Source of the DNA: Phycisphaeraceae bacterium | GTDB taxonomy: Bacteria; Planctomycetota; Phycisphaerae; Phycisphaerales; Phycisphaeraceae | Assembly (NCBI GenBank): GCA_028284155.1 | Contig: JANQSF010000034.1 | Span: forward strand, 29,321 to 93,320 | Length of the DNA: 64,000 bases | Direction of reading: 5' to 3' | In this document: positions 60,698 to 64,000 of the stretch, one piece after another | Layout: each line of letters starts with the position of its first letter | Numbering within the stretch: the stretch's first letter is position 1 | Notes under the pieces: model-generated | Seen by the model: the letters and a program-made list of their open reading frames with translations, nothing else | What the model was told of the DNA's origin: nothing | The model's database searches: none | Made by a program: the position numbers and the translations under genes

Positions 60698-60855
60698 GCG
60701 AAACGCTCCTCGCCACGATGCGCGCGGGGCAACCCCCAAGGTGCTTCGAAGACCGTGCCCGGGCGGTTTGGCATGTGGCGCTGCGGGGGAATTGACCGGG
60801 GGCCGTCAAGACCTGACCGCGGCGTCCCAAATCGCGAGGACACCCAAACGGCGGT

Positions 60856-61067
60856 GGCAGGCAGGTCTTCCGGCTGAGGGCTTGTCCGGGCCGACTGGCC
60901 TTCCCGTTCAGCCCGTTGCGAGGCTGAACAGTGGCGAGAATCGTCGGCCCGACGCCCATCACGGCGGCGCGTCCGCGGAGGCTTTGCGACCTGACGGCTG
61001 ACCGTCGAGCCACGCACCTCACTTCCCTTTTCACCCGCCCCGTTCGACAACACGGGGCGGGCACCTG
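60856..61067 (-). promoter_or_regulatory. Cobalamin riboswitch
   Basis: On the minus strand the conserved core is complete and in order. GGTGCCCG at the 5' end (61065-61058) pairs with CGGGTG to form P2. AAAAGGGAA-GTGAGGTGCG corresponds to the AAUAGGGAA-GGUG consensus. CGCCACTGT is near 60933. GGGAAGGC follows a GGGCTGAAC/GTTCAGCC-type stem. The B12 box AGCCGGAAGACCTGCC is at 60875-60860. The 5' CAGG can pair with 3' CCTG to close P1. The leader then runs about 160 nt to the PEP-CTERM start; no T-run follows, so control of translation is more likely than termination. Confidence 0.93.
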
Positions 61068-61163
61068 TCACTGGCCAGAGCCTATCCCCGCGTGCTTCGA
61101 CCGTCAACCCGCCTGTTCGGACTTGATCCGATCCCCCCAAGTCGCCTAAACTGAGGGCCGTTC

Positions 61164-61235
61164 GCGGGTGTAGCTCAGTGGTAGAGCGTCACGTTGCCAA
61201 CGTGAATGTCGAGGGTTCGAATCCCTTCACCCGCT
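61164..61235 (+). tRNA. tRNA-Gly (anticodon GCC)
   Basis: Clover-leaf is complete: acceptor stem GCGGGTG/CACCCGC, D-arm AGCTCAGTGGTAGAGCG region, anticodon stem TCACG/CGTGA around loop TTGCCAA (anticodon GCC), and T-arm GAGGGTTCGAATCCCTT. CCA is not encoded. The integrase gene of the adjacent element reads antisense into its 3' part, so it is the probable integration site. Confidence 0.97.
61175..61235. other. Probable attachment site of the integrated element (3' part of tRNA-Gly)
   Basis: The 3' end of the tRNA gene marks the left end of the element whose integrase gene lies right next to it. A direct repeat of part of this segment is expected at the other end of the element, beyond position 64000, and cannot be seen here. 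Confidence 0.65.
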
Positions 61236-62695
61236 TTTGATCGACGACCTGTCTCGCGTCGTCTCGACGTGTCCCGTTCAATCTCAATCTCACTTGCCTG
61301 TCGGGAGTTACGGACATTGCGATCGGTGTCGGCTAAGTCTTCGTCTGCCCAACCGAGCGCCGGATTTGGTCCAGTCTCGTCCCGATCGATCTCGTTCAAT
61401 CCGGTGCTTTGCTGCGCCATTTGCTGCGCATTTGCTGCGCGCCCGTTGTCGGTTCCGGTTGCACGAAGCGGAATCGGCTGCGCGTCTGCATCGTCGTGAG
61501 GACGATCGGGTATCGCCGGCAGGGCCGCCAACTCGCTCGCAACGGGGAGCAAAGCTTCATCCATGTACGTGCCTTCTGTCAGCCGCGGGTCCGTGTGTCG
61601 CATGTGCGCTTGCCGAGCGCGTTGGCTCATACCGGCCGCCGCCATCATCGTACTGAGCGTTGTGCGCAGTGCGTGCAAGTCAACGTAGCCCGTCCGCTCA
61701 TCGCCGTACTCAATGCCGGCGTACTTCAAATCTGCCGACAGCGCCTTCATCGACGGGACAACGCTAACGACGCATTGATCGGCCTTGGCGTGCGTCGGTC
61801 GTGCCGCGCGCAGCGCGTCCGCAAGCTGCGGGTGCAACGCGAGCACATCCGCCCGCTTGCTTTTCGTCGTCTCGGCGCGGAGCCGGATACGTGGCGGCTT
61901 TACGTCCAAATCGATGTCGCCCCATGTCAGCGCCGCCAGTTCCGACCGACGTAATCCGCACCAGGCGGCAAGCAAGTAGGCCAGACGCCGTTCTCTGCCC
62001 TTCTGCAACGCCTTGGCGGCGTTGTGAGGCTTCACGTTAGCCAATCGCCTGCCCGCATTCGGACCGCGACGGATGGTCTCCAGCTCGATCAGGGGCCGTT
62101 CTTCGGCAGCGATGAGCAGCCGGGCAAGGTCGTCCAGCGACAACGCCCGCCGTTTGTGCTTGAGCGTCATCGCCCGCCGCTCCGTGCGTTTGAGCCGCAC
62201 AAGCGGGTCACTTTCAATACGCTGCGTCTCGACGGCCCACTTGGTGAACGACCGGAGGTTGCCGACGTACTCGTTGCGCGTGGCGCCGGAGTGTCTGTCC
62301 CCCTTGGGCTTCCGCAGCCCCGCAAGAAACCGCTCGATCAGTACAGGATCAAGGTCACCTAGCACCTTAGCCTTCACGCCGGCGACCACCCGCTCGATCC
62401 GGGCCCGGACCTGGAAGACGTAGAGATCGCTGCGCCCAGCGTTCTCGATACTCTCAACGAATGCGTCCACGTGCTCGCCAATGGGCTGGCGGCGGTGGTC
62501 GTCGGTCGCCGTCGTCAGCCCTTCCGCCCGACGCTTCGCCTCCAGTTCCCACTTGCGGCCCAACGCCTCAGAATCCGACTTCGTACCAACGCCGATCGTA
62601 TCGCGCCACTTGCCGCGTTCAGCGTCAAACCAGCGCACGCGATACGCCTTGTTCGGGTTCCGCTTGTCAGCCTTCCGCTTGTACGCCGTCGCCAT
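61175..62695 (-). CDS. Tyrosine-type site-specific integrase
   Basis: About 506 residues from the ATG at 62695 (GAGAGGT upstream); a TTG two codons earlier is too close to that site. A helical N-terminal core-binding part (VDAFVESIENAGRSDLYVFQ, FLAGLRKPKG) is followed by the catalytic domain. The first Arg is in WCGLRRSELAALTWGDID, the second box is LHALRTTLSTMMAAAG, then HMRHTDPRLTEGTYMDE with the nucleophilic Tyr. The C-terminal tail after residue 430 is Gln/Asp-rich, and the last 20 residues (GEGIRTLDIHVGNVTLYH) are encoded by the antisense strand of the tRNA-Gly gene. It integrates or excises the element starting here. Confidence 0.95.
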   Translation of the reverse strand: MATAYKRKADKRNPNKAYRVRWFDAERGKWRDTIGVGTKSDSEALGRKWELEAKRRAEGLTTATDDHRRQPIGEHVDAFVESIENAGRSDLYVFQVRARIERVVAGVKAKVLGDLDPVLIERFLAGLRKPKGDRHSGATRNEYVGNLRSFTKWAVETQRIESDPLVRLKRTERRAMTLKHKRRALSLDDLARLLIAAEERPLIELETIRRGPNAGRRLANVKPHNAAKALQKGRERRLAYLLAAWCGLRRSELAALTWGDIDLDVKPPRIRLRAETTKSKRADVLALHPQLADALRAARPTHAKADQCVVSVVPSMKALSADLKYAGIEYGDERTGYVDLHALRTTLSTMMAAAGMSQRARQAHMRHTDPRLTEGTYMDEALLPVASELAALPAIPDRPHDDADAQPIPLRATGTDNGRAANAQQMAQQSTGLNEIDRDETGPNPALGWADEDLADTDRNVRNSRQASEIEIERDTSRRRETGRRSKAGEGIRTLDIHVGNVTLYH

Positions 62696-62719
62696 CGTCA
62701 ATACCTCTCGTGTTGCTCG

Positions 62720-62953
62720 TCAGGTGGATCGCCGACGCCGGCCGCGGCGCTTATTCGCCACCGGCTTGCTCGGGATCGGCCGTAGTTCGAAGCCCAACGT
62801 CTCACACAACGCATCGACCGAGTCGAGCGTTAGGCCGGTCCCGCCCATGAAACGCGGCATCGCAGCTTGCTCCATGCGGGTCATCTGACAGAGTCGATAT
62901 CGACTCAGGCCGCTCGCCTCAACCGCGTTTCGGAGTTTGTCGCTGAAGGCCAT
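62720..62953 (-). CDS. Small Cro/CI-type helix-turn-helix protein
   Basis: 77 residues, cytoplasmic DNA-binding protein. The helix-turn-helix of XRE type is LRNAVEASGLSRYRLCQMTRM followed by ALCETLGFELRPI, ending in a basic tail (KRRGRRRRS). It lies 24 bp upstream of the integrase gene on the same strand, so it may regulate int or act as an excisionase-like helper; the choice between these is inference. Short size means that it lacks a sensor domain. Confidence 0.85.
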   Translation of the reverse strand: MAFSDKLRNAVEASGLSRYRLCQMTRMEQAAMPRFMGGTGLTLDSVDALCETLGFELRPIPSKPVANKRRGRRRRST

Positions 62954-62992
62954 GACGGTAGTTACTCGCTTGATTGATCCGTGTGAAGTCTA

Positions 62993-64000
62993 TCAAGCCC
63001 CAGGTTCATCCAGGTGTGCTTCCACCCAAGCGTCGAGTGCCCCGATCGCCGCCGTCAGTTCTGGCGAACAGACACCGCTCGGCGACCCGCACACGCGGAC
63101 GTGTCGCGCCATGGCCACGACCCGATCCGTCTCGTCCCCGATTCGACGAATGTTGCCGCGTTGCCCAAGCTCCGTGCGGTCTGCCGCCGTCAGGACGGCC
63201 ACGACGCCCCGCGCCAGCGGCAGGAGTGCGTCTTGCGCCCGCTCGCGTTGCTGCGCCTTCGCCCGCTTCTGGGCGGCGCGACGCTCCGCGTCGGCCTCCG
63301 CGACCACCGCTTGCCTGGCACGTGCACGCAGATTCTCGACCAACATACCAATCTCGCCGCCCTTGGCCTGTACCTTCCGCCACTCGACTTCAACCGACGC
63401 GGGCGTCACGCCCGCCGTCGCCGCAAGCTCATCCACCGACGACCGGCCCATCCCAGTGGCTTGGAGCGCGCGGCGGTTCTGCTCCGTGATGCTCTCGTCA
63501 GCAGCAGCAAGTGGCCTGCTGCTGTCTTCCTTCTCTTCTCTATCTTCCTGTGCCACCCTGATGGCACAGTTTTCACCCTTAGATGGCACAGTTTTGCCCT
63601 CTGAATGGCACAGTTTGAGGGCTGAAACTATGCCACCCTGTTGGCGCAGTTCTTTGCTGGAAACTGTGCCGTTCATGGTGGCACAGTTTGTGACCAAGTG
63701 ATAACGCGTCGTGATCCCCGCTCCGCCGCCGCGCTCCACCGTCACAACGCCGGCACGCACCAACCGATCGACGGCGCGAGGCACGGTGCGCAAGCCCACG
63801 CCGGATAACTCGGCAATGCGATTCAGACTTGGCGATGCCGTCCACGTGCCGGCACGACAGTGCGCCGCGAGGACCAGGTATACCGCCACGTCGCTGCGCT
63901 CCGTCAGCCTTTGGATCGCACCCGACGCGACAAGGTTGAATGGGACAGCGCCGAACGGCACGTAGACGCCGTCGTTCTCTCCCTTGGCGTCGGGAGAGAA
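62993..64000 (-). CDS. Winged-helix replication-initiator-like protein (5' end outside the window)
   Basis: A reading frame of 322 residues from a GTG at 63961, but the frame stays open to the window edge with protein-like sequence (ENDGVYVPFGAVPFNLV), so the true start is probably further right. The N-terminal domain is a winged helix: RSDVAVYLVLAAHCRAGTWTA, SPSLNRIAELSGVGLRTVPR, AVDRLVRAGVVTVERGGGAG. This resembles helix-turn-helix Rep-like proteins of plasmids and integrative elements. The C-terminal part is helical and basic with a long charged coiled coil (ARARQAVVAEADAERRAAQK). An iteron-like repeat array lies within the gene (63561-63689), which supports a replication role. Confidence 0.7.
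   Translation of the reverse strand, partial: FSPDAKGENDGVYVPFGAVPFNLVASGAIQRLTERSDVAVYLVLAAHCRAGTWTASPSLNRIAELSGVGLRTVPRAVDRLVRAGVVTVERGGGAGITTRYHLVTNCATMNGTVSSKELRQQGGIVSALKLCHSEGKTVPSKGENCAIRVAQEDREEKEDSSRPLAAADESITEQNRRALQATGMGRSSVDELAATAGVTPASVEVEWRKVQAKGGEIGMLVENLRARARQAVVAEADAERRAAQKRAKAQQRERAQDALLPLARGVVAVLTAADRTELGQRGNIRRIGDETDRVVAMARHVRVCGSPSGVCSPELTAAIGALDAWVEAHLDEPGA
63561..63689. repeat. Iteron-like array of ATGGCACAGTTT sites
   Basis: Three direct copies at 63561, 63583 and 63605, spaced exactly 22 bp (two helix turns). Inverted copies lie at 63625-63636 and 63661-63672, a diverged direct copy at 63641 and another direct copy at 63679-63689. The 22-bp period is not a multiple of three, so the repeat is not a protein repeat although it lies inside the Rep-like gene. 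It resembles the iterons of replication origins or an operator cluster. Confidence 0.75.
63975..64000. repeat. Perfect 9-bp hairpin at the window edge
   Basis: TTCTCTCCC (63975-63983) and GGGAGAGAA (63992-64000) with an 8-base loop. It lies inside the open frame of the Rep-like gene, so it is either coding or a regulatory hairpin if the gene starts at 63961. Confidence 0.5.

Noticed and set aside
63561..63689. The repeat array as a CRISPR
   Set aside because: Repeats are only 11-13 bp, in mixed orientation, with about 10-bp gaps and no cas gene.

Overview
The window is about 64 kb of high-GC DNA from a member of the Planctomycetota. The evidence is a DUF1501 gene paired with a PSCyt1/DUF1549/DUF1553 cytochrome gene, a further DUF1501 gene, a sulfatase, a DUF1080 protein, three PQQ-like beta-propeller proteins, PEP-CTERM proteins, a LEPRxLL-like surface protein and many CxxCH cytochromes with a planctomycete-type heme domain. 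PEP-CTERM proteins and short-leader prepilins would fit Phycisphaerae or a relative, but the class is inference.

Layout. 1-12 kb: uvrB, a DUF1501/PSD1 pair, a D-2-hydroxyacid dehydrogenase, a PQQ propeller protein, folP and two small unknowns. 12-23 kb: a DUF5060 glycosidase-like protein, a pentaheme cytochrome, a sulfatase, a DUF2784 membrane protein, aroC (with a palindromic in-frame insertion), a metallo-beta-lactamase-fold hydrolase and a second DUF1501 protein. 23-31.5 kb: a respiratory cluster with a Rieske protein, a cytochrome b fused to three c-heme sites, a membrane-anchored sorbosone-dehydrogenase-like propeller, a diheme cytochrome, a redox-fold-like secreted protein and a cytochrome-WD40 protein. 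31.5-39.8 kb: a STAS protein, a Cys-rich secreted helical protein, a candidate small RNA, a PQQ propeller, a large PEP-CTERM protein, a xylose-isomerase-like TIM barrel and two secreted unknowns. 39.8-45.6 kb: a SASA-type esterase, a histidine kinase with two tandem receiver proteins, and a GyrI-like protein. 45.8-58.9 kb: a LEPRxLL-like protein, a prepilin, a third PQQ propeller, a 2127-residue secreted protein, a desaturase with an EF-hand loop, a class 3 lipase and a DUF1080 protein.

59-61.1 kb (minus strand): a clear cobalamin riboswitch precedes a PEP-CTERM protein and an H-X9-DG prepilin. This suggests a B12-controlled surface system and is the most unusual regulatory association in the window.

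61.16-64 kb: a tRNA-Gly(GCC) gene is the likely attachment site of an integrated element. It carries a tyrosine integrase whose reading frame runs antisense into the tRNA, a small Cro/CI-like protein and a winged-helix Rep-like protein whose gene contains an iteron-like repeat array. The element continues past the right edge.

Intergenic spaces are rich in palindromic repeats of several unrelated sequences. Several share one design: two inverted palindromic modules about 30 bp apart, like REPINs. One palindromic sequence of another type sits in frame inside aroC, and a single module of another family sits in the leader of the B12-associated prepilin.
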